Positions 34,552 to 43,694 are shown, counted from the first letter of the stretch. The stretch: DNA of 64,000 nt from Desulfobulbaceae bacterium BRH_c16a (GCA_000961725.1 LADS01000069.1:1-64000); one strand, 5' to 3'. Program-made: numbers and translations. Notes: a model not told the origin generated them from the sequence alone.

Positions 34552-36099
34552 ATGTCTTTGGATAAAAGAGAATTCTTGCTGAAAAAGAAGGAAAAAATCG
34601 CTCTCGGCGGGGGGGCGGACAGAATCGAAAAACAGCACGGCAGCGGAAAGATGACGGCAAGGGAGCGATTGCTCAATCTCTTTGACGAGGGGACGTTTGT
34701 CGAGGTGGACGCATTTGTCAAAAACAGATGTACAAATTTCGGCATGGACAAGCTCGACCTCGAAGGAGAATCGGTGGTCACGGGCTATGGCCAGATCGAT
34801 GGACGGGTGGTCTACGCCTTTTCCCAGGATTTCACCATCACCGGCGGGGCTCTCGGCGAGATGCATGCGAAAAAGATCGTCAAGGCCATGGATAGCGCCG
34901 TAAAAGTAGGCGCTCCCATCGTCGGGCTGAACGACTCAGGAGGCGCCAGAATCCAGGAAGCAGTCGACGCCCTGTCCGGCTATGGCGACATATTCTATCG
35001 CAACGCGATCTATTCCGGCGTCATTCCGCAAATTTCCGCCATCATGGGGCCGTGTGCGGGGGGAGCGGTATACTCTCCGGCCTTGACCGACTTTATCTTC
35101 ATGGTCGACAAAACCTCGCAGATGTTTATTACCGGTCCGCAGGTCATCAAGACTGTAACCGGCGAAATAGTAACGGCGGAGGATCTGGGCGGGGCGATGA
35201 CCCACAACAGCATCAGCGGCAACGTGCACTTCATTGCCGACGAGGAGCGGGAGTGCCTCAACGATATCAGAAAACTGCTCCGGTTTCTGCCCTCGAACAG
35301 CCTGGAAAAGGCCCCTTTACTGCCGACCCAAAACGATATAAACAGATCGATCTTCGAACTCGACGACCTGATTCCCGACAATCCGAACAAACCCTACGAT
35401 ATTCTGGATGTTATTCTCCCCATCGTCGATAACGGCGATTTCATGCAGTATCAGCCCTATTTTGCGACCAATCTTATCACCGGCTTTGCCAGAATCAACG
35501 GCAAATCCGTCGGCATCATCGCCAACCAGCCCAATGTCATGGCCGGCTGCCTCGACATGAATGCGGGCGACAAAGCATCCCGCTTCATCAGAACCTGCGA
35601 CGCCTTCAACATTCAGCTGCTCACTCTCGTCGATGTCCCTGGATTTCTGCCGGGCACCACCCAGGAATACGGCGGCATCATCAGACACGGCGCAAAAATT
35701 CTTTACGCCTACAGCGAGGCGACCGTTCCCAAGGTCACCCTCATCACCCGAAAGGCCTACGGCGGCGCCTATGTTGCAATGTGCTCCAAATCCCTCGGCG
35801 CAGACATGGTTTTCGCCTGGCCGACCGCAGAGGTCGCAGTCATGGGTTCGGAAGGGGCGGTCAACATCATTTTCAAGAATGAAATAAGCAAGGCCGAAGA
35901 TAAAGAAGGAACGAAGAAACGGATTCTCGAAGAATACGCCGCAGAGTTCGCCACCCCGTACAAAGCGGCGGAGCGCGGTTTTGTCGACGACGTTATCGAA
36001 CCCCACACCACTCGCCAGAGAATCATCGACGCCTTCAATATGCTCGACGGCAAACGCGAGAAACGTCCCGCCAAAAAGCACGGCAATATTCCACTTTAA
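34552..36099 (+). CDS. mmdA: Methylmalonyl-CoA decarboxylase alpha subunit (carboxyltransferase)
   Basis: The 515-residue protein belongs to the acyl-CoA carboxylase beta/MmdA family. Two crotonase-like halves carry LNDSGGARIQEAVDALSGY, MGPCAGGAVYSPALTDF, and LVDVPGFLPGTTQEYGG with RKAYGGAYVAM. It transfers the carboxyl of methylmalonyl-CoA to biotin. The identity as Mmd rather than propionyl-CoA carboxylase rests on the following mmdD-C-B genes. GAGGAG precedes ATG 34552, so the longer frame that overlaps tetR is rejected. A paralogue lies at 46389 with the same KKHGNIPL end. Confidence 0.93.
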   Translation: MSLDKREFLLKKKEKIALGGGADRIEKQHGSGKMTARERLLNLFDEGTFVEVDAFVKNRCTNFGMDKLDLEGESVVTGYGQIDGRVVYAFSQDFTITGGALGEMHAKKIVKAMDSAVKVGAPIVGLNDSGGARIQEAVDALSGYGDIFYRNAIYSGVIPQISAIMGPCAGGAVYSPALTDFIFMVDKTSQMFITGPQVIKTVTGEIVTAEDLGGAMTHNSISGNVHFIADEERECLNDIRKLLRFLPSNSLEKAPLLPTQNDINRSIFELDDLIPDNPNKPYDILDVILPIVDNGDFMQYQPYFATNLITGFARINGKSVGIIANQPNVMAGCLDMNAGDKASRFIRTCDAFNIQLLTLVDVPGFLPGTTQEYGGIIRHGAKILYAYSEATVPKVTLITRKAYGGAYVAMCSKSLGADMVFAWPTAEVAVMGSEGAVNIIFKNEISKAEDKEGTKKRILEEYAAEFATPYKAAERGFVDDVIEPHTTRQRIIDAFNMLDGKREKRPAKKHGNIPL

Positions 36100-36114
36100 T
36101 CGACGGAGGACATC

Positions 36115-36528
36115 ATGACTATATCGGAGTTGATGAAACAGTTTGCCGATCCGGGGCTGATGCATTCCCTGTCGGTTTCAGAGAAATTTTTAGCAGGATT
36201 TGTCACTACCCTGCTGGGAATGGGCATCACCTTTGCGGCCCTCATTGTTCTTCAGGTTGTCATCTCCTGGATGGACCGGCTGATCAACAGAACTGCAACC
36301 GGTCCGGCAGAAGCCCCGGCGCCTGCTGCAGTGGCGAAGCCGGCTCCCGGCAGTGAAAAAAGCGAGCAGGACGACCAGGAACTCGTCGCGGTGCTGACCG
36401 CAGTTATTGCCATGAAAATGAAGACCTCGGTCGGCAACATTGTGATCAGGAATATTGAAAAAATCGAAGATCGCTCTCCGGCCTGGAACAGTGCGGGAAT
36501 TATCGAGCAGATGAACAGCAGAATTTAA
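36115..36528 (+). CDS. mmdD: Methylmalonyl-CoA decarboxylase delta/gamma (OadG-like) subunit
   Basis: The 137-residue protein has one transmembrane helix at about 25-48 (FVTTLLGMGITFAALIVLQVVIS), a proline-alanine linker, and a C-terminal cytoplasmic helix pair ending PAWNSAGIIEQMNSRI. This is the OadG/MmdD pattern; the subunit holds the soluble and membrane parts of the decarboxylase together. It lies 15 bp after mmdA and 22 bp before mmdC. Confidence 0.85.
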   Translation: MTISELMKQFADPGLMHSLSVSEKFLAGFVTTLLGMGITFAALIVLQVVISWMDRLINRTATGPAEAPAPAAVAKPAPGSEKSEQDDQELVAVLTAVIAMKMKTSVGNIVIRNIEKIEDRSPAWNSAGIIEQMNSRI

Positions 36529-36550
36529 TATCGAGAGGGAGGTTGCACAG

Positions 36551-36943
36551 ATGAAAATGTTCAGAGTCGTTGTAAACGGAAGTGAATACAAGGTTGGCAT
36601 AGAGGAACTCGCCGAAGAAAAAACAGGCAACCCCGGAAAAGCCCACGCGACGCCTTCGCCGCGGCCTGCGCAACCCAAAGCTTCGCCGAAGCCGGAACCG
36701 GCTAAAAGCGTCGAGGCAAGCACCGCCAACGGCAGGATTATTGCACCTATGCCGGGCACAATTCTTCGGGTCGCCGTGGCTGCCGGCGATAAAGCAGCCA
36801 AAGGACAGACCCTGCTGGTTCTTGAAGCAATGAAAATGGAAAATGAAATACTGGCGCCTGCCGACTGTGTAATCGAGGAAGTCAAGGTAGCCAAGGGCGT
36901 CTCGGTGAACGTCGGCGACACTTTGATCGTTTTGTCATCCTAA
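36551..36943 (+). CDS. mmdC: Biotin carrier subunit of methylmalonyl-CoA decarboxylase
   Basis: The 130-residue protein ends in a biotinyl domain with LVLEAMKMENEI, the lysine being the biotin site about 35 residues before the C terminus. A flexible proline/alanine/lysine linker (about 30-65) precedes it. The N terminus MKMFRVVVNGSEYKVGIEEL is usual for such carriers. It swings biotin between MmdA and MmdB. GAGGGAGG precedes the ATG. Confidence 0.93.
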   Translation: MKMFRVVVNGSEYKVGIEELAEEKTGNPGKAHATPSPRPAQPKASPKPEPAKSVEASTANGRIIAPMPGTILRVAVAAGDKAAKGQTLLVLEAMKMENEILAPADCVIEEVKVAKGVSVNVGDTLIVLSS

Positions 36944-36956
36944 GGGAGGCAGTCTC

Positions 36957-38120
36957 ATGCTTGAAATACTCATAACTTTCTTCAAGAGCACCGGATTTGC
37001 CGGCCTGACCTTCGGGGCCATCCTCATGATCGGCATAGCCTGTCTGCTGCTGTTTCTTGCTATCGTCAAAAAATTCGAGCCTCTTCTTTTAGTGCCCATC
37101 GCCTTCGGAGTCCTTTTGACCAACCTCCCTCTGGCCGGAATGATGACCGAACCGGTGCTTGAGATCAAAGACAACATAATCCATACCGTCGCACCGGGCG
37201 GTCTGCTTTACTACCTTTTCCAGGGCGACCACCTGGGCATCTTCCCGCCGCTCATCTTCATGGGCGTGGGAGCGATGACCGACTTCGGCCCTTTAATCGC
37301 CAACCCCAAATCCCTTCTTCTTGGCGCCGCGGCCCAGTTCGGGATCTTCCTGACCTTCATGGGGGCAATCTTCTCGGGACTTTTTACCGCTCAGGAGGCC
37401 GCGTCCATCGGCATTATCGGCGGCGCCGACGGTCCGACGGCAATCTTCCTCTCCTCGAAACTCGCTCCGCATCTGCTTGGTCCGATCGCCATCGCCGCCT
37501 ATTCCTATATGGCCATGGTGCCGATCATCCAGCCGCCGATTATGCGACTGCTCACTACCAGGCAGGAAAGAATGATCAAAATGGAGCAGCTTCGTGAGGT
37601 CAGCAAGAGGGAAAAAATCATCTTCCCGATACTTGTGACGATCATCGTCTCGCTCATGGTACCGCCTGCCGCGACCCTCATCGGCATGTTGATGCTCGGC
37701 AACCTGTTCAGGGAATGCGGTGTGGTCGGACGCCTTGAAGACACCTCCAAAAATGCCCTGATCAACATCATCACCATTTTCCTCGGCGTGACGGTCGGCG
37801 CCACGGCAACTGCCGAGCAGTTTTTAAAGGTTGAGACTCTCGCTATTCTTGCGCTTGGCGTAATCGCCTTCGGCATCGGCACCGCCTCGGGAGTGGTTCT
37901 GGCTAAAATCATGAACAAGGTATTTAGAATGAACATCAATCCGCTCATCGGTTCGGCCGGAGTCTCAGCCGTGCCAATGGCCGCAAGAGTCTCCCAGGTG
38001 GTCGGCCAGAAGGAAGATCCCGGAAACTTCCTCCTCATGCATGCCATGGGTCCCAATGTAGCCGGAGTAATAGGATCGGCGGTCTCGGCCGGAGTGATGT
38101 TATCGCTCTTTGGCGGCTAA
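36957..38120 (+). CDS. mmdB: Sodium-translocating decarboxylase beta subunit
   Basis: The 387-residue polytopic membrane protein matches OadB/MmdB. IIGGADGPTAIFLSSKLAP contains the conserved aspartate used for Na+ and biotin-carboxyl handling, and NPLIGSAGVSAVPMAARVSQ is the second conserved region. It couples decarboxylation of carboxybiotin to Na+ export, or the reverse during propionate oxidation. It ends the tetR-mmdADCB unit; an inverted repeat and a terminator follow. Confidence 0.95.
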   Translation: MLEILITFFKSTGFAGLTFGAILMIGIACLLLFLAIVKKFEPLLLVPIAFGVLLTNLPLAGMMTEPVLEIKDNIIHTVAPGGLLYYLFQGDHLGIFPPLIFMGVGAMTDFGPLIANPKSLLLGAAAQFGIFLTFMGAIFSGLFTAQEAASIGIIGGADGPTAIFLSSKLAPHLLGPIAIAAYSYMAMVPIIQPPIMRLLTTRQERMIKMEQLREVSKREKIIFPILVTIIVSLMVPPAATLIGMLMLGNLFRECGVVGRLEDTSKNALINIITIFLGVTVGATATAEQFLKVETLAILALGVIAFGIGTASGVVLAKIMNKVFRMNINPLIGSAGVSAVPMAARVSQVVGQKEDPGNFLLMHAMGPNVAGVIGSAVSAGVMLSLFGG

Positions 38121-38168
38121 GCCGTTGTCAAAAAATAACATGGCCAAGGTAATGCCCGGAACGGTCTC

Positions 38169-38222
38169 AGGAGCCGTAACGAAATGGTTGAAAAATGGCC
38201 TGGTTATTTCGTAACGGCTCCT
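38169..38222. repeat. 17-bp inverted repeat after mmdB
   Basis: Arms AGGAGCCGTAACGAAAT at 38169-38185 and ATTTCGTAACGGCTCCT at 38206-38222 pair with one mismatch around a 20-base loop. No T-run follows, so it resembles a small palindromic element or an RNA 3' stabiliser more than a terminator. Confidence 0.7.
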
Positions 38223-38247
38223 AAAGTGAAAGCCTGTTCCCTCTAGG

Positions 38248-38282
38248 AAGGCGTCCTTACACTCTGAATGAAGGACGCCTTT
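38248..38282 (+). terminator. Probable terminator of the mmd operon
   Basis: A perfect 11-bp stem AAGGCGTCCTT / AAGGACGCCTT with a 12-base loop. The following T-run is short, so strength is uncertain. Confidence 0.65.
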
Positions 38283-38394
38283 CGGCGCAGGCCAGACACT
38301 CTGAGACAGAGATAAAGATGTATCGACAAAAAGGATATCCGCCCTGCCGCTTTTTACTTGAAAAGAATCCGTCGATACATTACAACATAGATGT

Positions 38395-38407
38395 GTAACG
38401 ATGTTAC
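38395..38407. promoter_or_regulatory. Operator-like dyad GTAAC-GAT-GTTAC
   Basis: This sits 150 bp before the second tetR start and matches the dyad at 33635 in all but the central base (TGTGTAACGATGTTAC). It is a good candidate site for the TetR pair. Confidence 0.65.
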
Positions 38408-38556
38408 CAACTTTTACATGCCTAACATCTCATGAATTTCTTTTTGACGAAATTTCAGATAATTACTAGGCGATAAAACAAATAACAAGAATACACATCA
38501 CAGTACTCCAAGAGACCCAACAGGCATAAGCCAAAGACCTCGTTTTTTCGTGCAAG

Positions 38557-39210
38557 ATGAAAAAATCAAATCACCATGAACCAACAACAAAGCTGGACGA
38601 ACTGAGCGGAGACATACACAAACGACTTGAGAATGCGGTCCTGGAGGTTTTCTCCAATTCCGACTTTCACCGTGCGTCCATCCGCGATATTGCCAACAAA
38701 GCAGGGGTGAGCTTTACCACGATTTACAAGCATTACGGCAGCAAGGAAAGGCTGGTCTTCGCCTTTGTCGATATCTGGATGGGAAAATTGACGGACCGCA
38801 TTGTCGACCACCTGCAGGGAATTGAAAACCTTAAGGAAAAGCTTCGCAAGGTTTTCTGGCTGCAGCTTGACTACTACGAAAGGCACGAAGGGCTCGGCAA
38901 GATAGTTTTCATGACCCTGCCGATGAAAACATGGATGGCCGACGAGACGTTCAATCAACCCCGGATGATGTCCCTGATGATAGACGTCCTGAGACAAGGG
39001 CAGCAGGAGGGTGTTCTCAACCCTCATGTACGGGCTGGAACCCTGCTCGATTTTCTTATGGGTTTTGTCCAGCGCAGTTTCTTCATGTGGATACTCCGGG
39101 GGAAAAAAGGCAGCCTCTCGGAACAGGCCAATATCATGTTCGAGATGGTCTGGCAGGGCATGGCCAATCCGCACAAACACCTTCAGGTTCTCCCTCCTGA
39201 AAAAAAATAG
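38557..39210 (+). CDS. TetR/AcrR-family transcriptional regulator (copy 2)
   Basis: The 217-residue paralogue of the regulator at 33833 has a nearly identical HTH (ASIRDIANKAGVSFTTIYKHYGSKERLVFAF) and recognition helix, plus the conserved LPMKTWMAD and GFVQRSFFMWILRGKKGSL segments. Variation is mostly at the ends. It heads the mce-mcm genes as copy 1 heads the mmd genes, so the two probably arose by duplication and may bind the same dyad. The ATG has no strong ribosome-binding site. Confidence 0.9.
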   Translation: MKKSNHHEPTTKLDELSGDIHKRLENAVLEVFSNSDFHRASIRDIANKAGVSFTTIYKHYGSKERLVFAFVDIWMGKLTDRIVDHLQGIENLKEKLRKVFWLQLDYYERHEGLGKIVFMTLPMKTWMADETFNQPRMMSLMIDVLRQGQQEGVLNPHVRAGTLLDFLMGFVQRSFFMWILRGKKGSLSEQANIMFEMVWQGMANPHKHLQVLPPEKK

Positions 39211-39270
39211 AGCCAAAACAAGAACACGAAACGCCCACGGGCACCCATTCCGACTTTTTGGAGGCACACA

Positions 39271-39675
39271 ATGGAAATACTCAAAATCGATCACTTAGGA
39301 ATAGCGGTTAACAGCATCGACGATGGCAAAAACTTCTGGTCAGATGTTCTCGGACTGAAATTCGAAGGTGCGGAGACAGTTGAAACGCAGAAAGTCACCA
39401 CTGCCTTCTTCCCGGTTGGAGAAAGCGAGGTGGAACTGCTTGAATCCACCTCACCCGACGGGCCGGTCGCGAAATTTATCGAGAAAAAAGGCACCGGCTT
39501 TCAACATGTCGCATTCCGGGTAGCCAATATCGAAGCAGCCCTTGCCGAACTGAAGGAAAAAGGAATACAACTCATCGACCAGCAGCCGAGGATAGGCGCG
39601 GGCGGTGCCAAAATTGCCTTTTTGCATCCCAAGGCGACCGGTGGCGTCCTGGTCGAACTTTGTGAACGTTCATAA
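39271..39675 (+). CDS. mce: Methylmalonyl-CoA epimerase
   Basis: The 134-residue vicinal-oxygen-chelate protein starts KIDHLGIAVNSIDDGKNFW and contains VELLESTSPDGPVAKFIEKKGTGFQHVAFRV and IAFLHPKATGGVLVELCE, giving the metal-binding histidines and glutamates of the epimerase. It interconverts (R)- and (S)-methylmalonyl-CoA. TTGGAGG precedes the ATG. It is followed 68 bp later by mcm. Confidence 0.96.
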   Translation: MEILKIDHLGIAVNSIDDGKNFWSDVLGLKFEGAETVETQKVTTAFFPVGESEVELLESTSPDGPVAKFIEKKGTGFQHVAFRVANIEAALAELKEKGIQLIDQQPRIGAGGAKIAFLHPKATGGVLVELCERS

Positions 39676-39743
39676 TACTCGTCGTGCATTCTCCCGGTCC
39701 CCAGCCGGAGATGTGAGATTTCACCCCAGACAAGGAGTCGCAC

Positions 39744-41885
39744 ATGGCAAAGCATCCCGAACTGCAGAAATGGATAGAAACTGCTGAAAAGCAGATGAAA
39801 GGCAAGTCCGTCGAGACCCTCGACTGGATGACGCCGGAAGGTATCAAGGTCAAACCGCTCTACACCGCGGAAGACATCGAGGGAATGGAATCGGCCAACA
39901 CCCTGCCCGGCATGGCCCCCTATGTTCGCGGCCCCATGGCTACCATGTATACCGGTCGGCCCTGGACCATCCGCCAGTATGCCGGCTTTTCCACCGCCAA
40001 GGAATCGAATGCATTTTACCGCAAGGCTCTCGCCGCAGGCCAGAAAGGACTGTCGGTTGCCTTCGACCTGGCGACCCACCGCGGCTACGATTCCGATCAC
40101 CCCCGGGTAGCCGGAGATATCGGCAAGGCCGGAGTTGCCATCGATTCCGTTGAAGATATGAAGATCCTTTTCGACGGCATCCCGCTCGATCAGATGTCGG
40201 TCTCGATGACCATGAACGGCGCCGTCATCCCTATTCTCGCAGGCTACATCGTCGCGGCGGAAGAGCAGGGAGTCAGCCACGACAAGCTGGAAGGAACCAT
40301 CCAGAACGACATCCTCAAGGAATACCTGACCCGCAACACCTATATCTACCCCCCCGGCCCTTCCATGCGGATTATCTCCGACATCATGGCGTTCTGCTCG
40401 AAAGAGATGCCGAAATACAACACCATCAGCATCAGCGGCTATCACATGATGGAAGCCGGCGCCAACAGTGTGCTGCAGACCGCCTTCACCCTGGCCGACG
40501 GGGTCGAATACGTCAAAGCCGCGATAGCGAGCGGCATGGATGTCGACACCTTTGCCCCGAGGCTTTCTTTCTTCTTCGGCATAGGCATGAATTTCTTCAT
40601 GGATATCGCCATGCTCCGCGCCGCCAGACTCCTCTGGTACCGGCTGATGAGTCAATTCAATCCGAAAAATCCGAAATCCTCGATGCTCCGCACCCACTGC
40701 CAGACTTCCGGCTGGAGCCTGACCGAGCAGGATCCCTACAACAATGTTATCCGCACCACCCTGGAAGCGATGTCCGCCGTGCTGGGCGGGACCCAGTCCC
40801 TGCACACCAACTCCTTCGACGAGGCGATCGGTCTGCCAACCGATTTCTCGGCCCGCATCGCCAGAAACACCCAGATCGTAATCCAGGAAGAATCGCAGGT
40901 CTGCCATGTCATCGACCCCCTGGGCGGATCCTACTACGTCGAATCCCTGACCAGCAGCATTGTCGATGAAGCACAGAAAATCATCGATGAAATCGAAAAA
41001 CTGGGAGGAATGGCCAAGGCTATCGAGAGCGGCATGCCGAAGATGCGCATCGAGGAATCCGCCGCGAGAAAACAGGCGAGGATCGATCAAGGCCTCGACG
41101 TTATCGTCGGTGTCAACAAATATAAGCTGGCAAACGAGAAAATCGATTTCGAGGTCCGGGAAGTCCCTGCCTCGGTTCGTGACGAGCAGGTTGCAAGAAT
41201 CAAGGAGACCAAGGCTAACCGCGACAAGGCCGCAGTCGAGCGGGCACTCGCAGATCTCACCGTTGCTGCCAGAAACGGCGGCAATCTTCTTGCCGCGGCA
41301 CTGCCGGCAGTCCGGGCCAGAGCCACGGTCGGTGAAATTTCCGATGCCATGGAAGGGGTGTTCGGCCGCTTCGTCGCCACCACCCGCTGCATCTCCGGCG
41401 CCTACTCTTCCGAATTCAAAGGAGACAATACCATCATCACGGCAATCAAACAGCGGACCAATGTGTTTCTCGAAAAGCACGGCAGGCGTCCACGACTCCT
41501 GGTGACCAAGATGGGTCAGGACGGACATGACCGGGGCTTCAAGGTTATCGCCTCTGCCTATGCCGATCTGGGCTTTGACGTCGACATCAGTCCGATGTTC
41601 CAGACTCCTGAAGAAGCGGCGAAAATGGCGATCGAAAACGATGTCCATGTAGTCGGCGCCTCCAGCCTTGCCGCGGGACACAAATCACTCATTCCCGCCC
41701 TGATCGAGGAACTGAAAAAGAACGGCGGCGAAGAGATCCTGGTAGTAGCCGGCGGTGTCATTCCTCCGGGCGACTACGACTTCCTCTTCAAGGCCGGTGT
41801 AAAGGCGGTGTTCGGTCCCGGCACCCCGATACCGGATTCCGCCGACAGAACGCTTGCCCTGCTGGAAGAAAAGTACTTAAAGTAG
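39744..41885 (+). CDS. mcm: Methylmalonyl-CoA mutase, fused large and B12-binding domains
   Basis: The 713-residue enzyme combines the TIM-barrel catalytic part (about 1-560; for example GFSTAKESNAFYRKAL, FDLATHRGYDSDHPR, RTHCQTSGWSLTEQDPYNN) with the cobalamin domain from about 580, TKMGQDGHDRGFKVIASAYADLGFDV, where the histidine is the lower cobalt ligand, and VVAGGVIPPGDYDFL. It interconverts methylmalonyl-CoA and succinyl-CoA. GGAG precedes the ATG. A very strong terminator follows. Confidence 0.97.
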   Translation: MAKHPELQKWIETAEKQMKGKSVETLDWMTPEGIKVKPLYTAEDIEGMESANTLPGMAPYVRGPMATMYTGRPWTIRQYAGFSTAKESNAFYRKALAAGQKGLSVAFDLATHRGYDSDHPRVAGDIGKAGVAIDSVEDMKILFDGIPLDQMSVSMTMNGAVIPILAGYIVAAEEQGVSHDKLEGTIQNDILKEYLTRNTYIYPPGPSMRIISDIMAFCSKEMPKYNTISISGYHMMEAGANSVLQTAFTLADGVEYVKAAIASGMDVDTFAPRLSFFFGIGMNFFMDIAMLRAARLLWYRLMSQFNPKNPKSSMLRTHCQTSGWSLTEQDPYNNVIRTTLEAMSAVLGGTQSLHTNSFDEAIGLPTDFSARIARNTQIVIQEESQVCHVIDPLGGSYYVESLTSSIVDEAQKIIDEIEKLGGMAKAIESGMPKMRIEESAARKQARIDQGLDVIVGVNKYKLANEKIDFEVREVPASVRDEQVARIKETKANRDKAAVERALADLTVAARNGGNLLAAALPAVRARATVGEISDAMEGVFGRFVATTRCISGAYSSEFKGDNTIITAIKQRTNVFLEKHGRRPRLLVTKMGQDGHDRGFKVIASAYADLGFDVDISPMFQTPEEAAKMAIENDVHVVGASSLAAGHKSLIPALIEELKKNGGEEILVVAGGVIPPGDYDFLFKAGVKAVFGPGTPIPDSADRTLALLEEKYLK

Positions 41886-41900
41886 CCATCCACCTCTCAT

Positions 41901-41945
41901 GCGGAATCAGCGGTTTGCCTGCCGCTGATTCCGCGTTTTCTTTTT
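41901..41945 (+). terminator. Strong rho-independent terminator after mcm
   Basis: A perfect 13-bp stem GCGGAATCAGCGG / CCGCTGATTCCGC, eight-base loop, then GTTTTCTTTTT. It separates mcm from meaB although these are functional partners. Confidence 0.95.
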
Positions 41946-41991
41946 GAATCTCGGCTTACACCAATCGGCAATACTTACTGACCATCACGCA

Positions 41992-42987
41992 ATGCTTAAA
42001 ACACCCAAGGAATATATCGACGGCGTCCTCAACGGGGATCGTCTGGCTCTTGCTAAAACCATCACCCTTATCGAAAGCACCCTGCCTTCCCACCAGGATA
42101 TGGCACGCACCATTGTCGATTCGCTGCTTCCCCATACCGGCAAGGGTACTCGTCTTGGCATCACCGGAGTACCGGGAGCAGGCAAAAGCACCTACATCGA
42201 AAGCTTTGGCACAATGCTTACCGAGCTTGGACACCGGGTTGCGGTTCTGGCCATAGATCCCAGCAGCATCCGCAGCGGCGGCAGTATCCTTGGCGACAAA
42301 ACCCGGATGGAAAAACTGGCGGTGGACAAAAACGCGTTCATCCGGCCCTCCCCTTCGAGCGGGACCCTGGGCGGAGTCGGCAGGAAAACTCGCGAATCGA
42401 TGCTTGTCTGCGAAGCGGCAGGCTATGATGTGGTGATCATCGAGACGGTCGGGGTCGGACAATCGGAAACAACGGTGGCATCGATGGTCGATTTTTTTCT
42501 GGTGCTGATGATTGCCGGAGCTGGAGACGAGCTTCAAGGCATAAAGAAAGGTGTTCTGGAGGTTGCCGACGCCATCGTCATCAATAAGGCGGATGGCGAC
42601 AACATTCAGAAGGCCGAGCTGGCCCGCAAGGAATATCGAACCGCCCTGCACATGCTCATGCAGTTCAGCCCAAGCTGGACACCGCCCGTTCTCACCTGCA
42701 GCGCGATTGAAAAGATCGGCTTAAAAAAGATCTGGGAAACCATTCAGGAACACCGGCAAAAATTGACTGCCAGCGGTGAAATCGAGAAAAAGAGAAGGGA
42801 TCAGGCCCTTGACTGGATGGCCTTTCTGCTTGACGAGGGCTTTCGCCAGTGGTTTTACACCAACCCCCGGGTCAAAGCTGCCCTTCCAGGGTTAAAAGCT
42901 GAGGTGGAAAAAGGCACGACGTCGCCAACGGCGGCAGCCGACATTCTCCTGGGTTTTCTGGATGGAAGACACCTGAAGGGCTGTTAA
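41992..42987 (+). CDS. meaB: MeaB/ArgK-family GTPase, methylmalonyl-CoA mutase chaperone
   Basis: From ATG 41992 the protein has 331 residues, the length of E. coli ArgK. GITGVPGAGKSTYIESFG is the P-loop; LAIDPSSIRSGGSILGDKTRM, VIIETVGVGQSETTVA and VINKADGDN follow. MeaB guards mutase against inactivation and helps cofactor loading. A TTG at 41944 opens the frame earlier but overlaps the terminator T-run, so it is rejected. No good ribosome-binding site is visible. Confidence 0.94.
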   Translation: MLKTPKEYIDGVLNGDRLALAKTITLIESTLPSHQDMARTIVDSLLPHTGKGTRLGITGVPGAGKSTYIESFGTMLTELGHRVAVLAIDPSSIRSGGSILGDKTRMEKLAVDKNAFIRPSPSSGTLGGVGRKTRESMLVCEAAGYDVVIIETVGVGQSETTVASMVDFFLVLMIAGAGDELQGIKKGVLEVADAIVINKADGDNIQKAELARKEYRTALHMLMQFSPSWTPPVLTCSAIEKIGLKKIWETIQEHRQKLTASGEIEKKRRDQALDWMAFLLDEGFRQWFYTNPRVKAALPGLKAEVEKGTTSPTAAADILLGFLDGRHLKGC

Positions 42988-43053
42988 AGCTGAGTTGAGC
43001 AGCTTGTCTGCTCGTACGAAACTTATCCCCTTGTGGGATGAGAAAAGAAGAAG

Positions 43054-43563
43054 TTATTTATACCAGCTAGCGTATTCGATGTAATTTTCGGCGATTCTTT
43101 CGATTTCTCCCGAGATCAACTCTCGGCTGATATCCTTCACCTTCTTTGCCGGCACGCCGGCGTAGATCGATCCACTCTCTACCTTCGTTCCCTGGGTGAC
43201 AACTGCGCCGGCGGCGATAATCGAGTTACTCTCGACCACACAGTCGTCCATGACGATGGCACCCATTCCAATCAAAACATTGTCGTGCACGGTGCAGCCA
43301 TGGACGATGGCATTGTGCCCGACCGACACGTTGTTGCCAATATGTGTCGGATACTTCCGATAGGTACAGTGAACGACCGCCCCATCCTGAATATTCACCT
43401 TGTTGCCCAGCCGGATAAAGTTGACGTCACCCCGAAGGACGGCGTTATACCAGATACTGCACTGATCTCCCATCTCGATGTCGCCAACGATGACGGCATT
43501 TTCGGCAAAGAAACAATCCTTGCCGAATTTCGGCATGTGTCCATTCAGTTCTTTGATAATCAT
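43054..43563 (-). CDS. Gamma-carbonic-anhydrase-like hexapeptide-repeat protein
   Basis: The 169-residue left-handed beta-helix protein has the LbetaH repeats and the expected zinc histidines in GAVVHCTYRK and VGHNAIVHGC. The C-terminal helix follows AGVPAKKVKDIS. A GAGG ribosome-binding site precedes the ATG at 43563. The neighbourhood of carboxyl-transfer and decarboxylation enzymes makes CO2/bicarbonate conversion plausible, but many family members lack activity and some are acyltransferases. It is convergent with meaB. Confidence 0.85.
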   Translation of the reverse strand: MIIKELNGHMPKFGKDCFFAENAVIVGDIEMGDQCSIWYNAVLRGDVNFIRLGNKVNIQDGAVVHCTYRKYPTHIGNNVSVGHNAIVHGCTVHDNVLIGMGAIVMDDCVVESNSIIAAGAVVTQGTKVESGSIYAGVPAKKVKDISRELISGEIERIAENYIEYASWYK

Positions 43564-43622
43564 GGCAGCCTCACATCATGCATACTGGAAAAAAATACGC
43601 CTTTCCACTTCATTTTCATTGG

Positions 43623-43685
43623 AGAAAAAAGAAGAGGGGCACAGGACTTTGCAAGAGTGACCGACCCCCCAAAATCCTGCGCCCC
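43623..43685 (-). terminator. Terminator of the transcarboxylase 5S/1.3S-like gene
   Basis: Stem GGGGCACAGGACTTT / AAAATCCTGCGCCCC (43636-43650 and 43671-43685) with few mismatches; on the minus strand it is followed by TCTTCTTTTTTC. Confidence 0.8.
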
Positions 43686-43694
43686 ACCCCGAGA

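Noticed and set aside
35317..36165. 282-residue ORF on the minus strand
   Set aside because: Antisense to mmdA and without recognisable domains.
39501..41681. 726-residue ORF on the minus strand
   Set aside because: Antisense to methylmalonyl-CoA mutase, histidine/glycine/arginine-rich shadow without motifs.
41944..41991. TTG start of meaB
   Set aside because: It lies within the T-run of the mcm terminator; ATG 41992 gives the normal family length.
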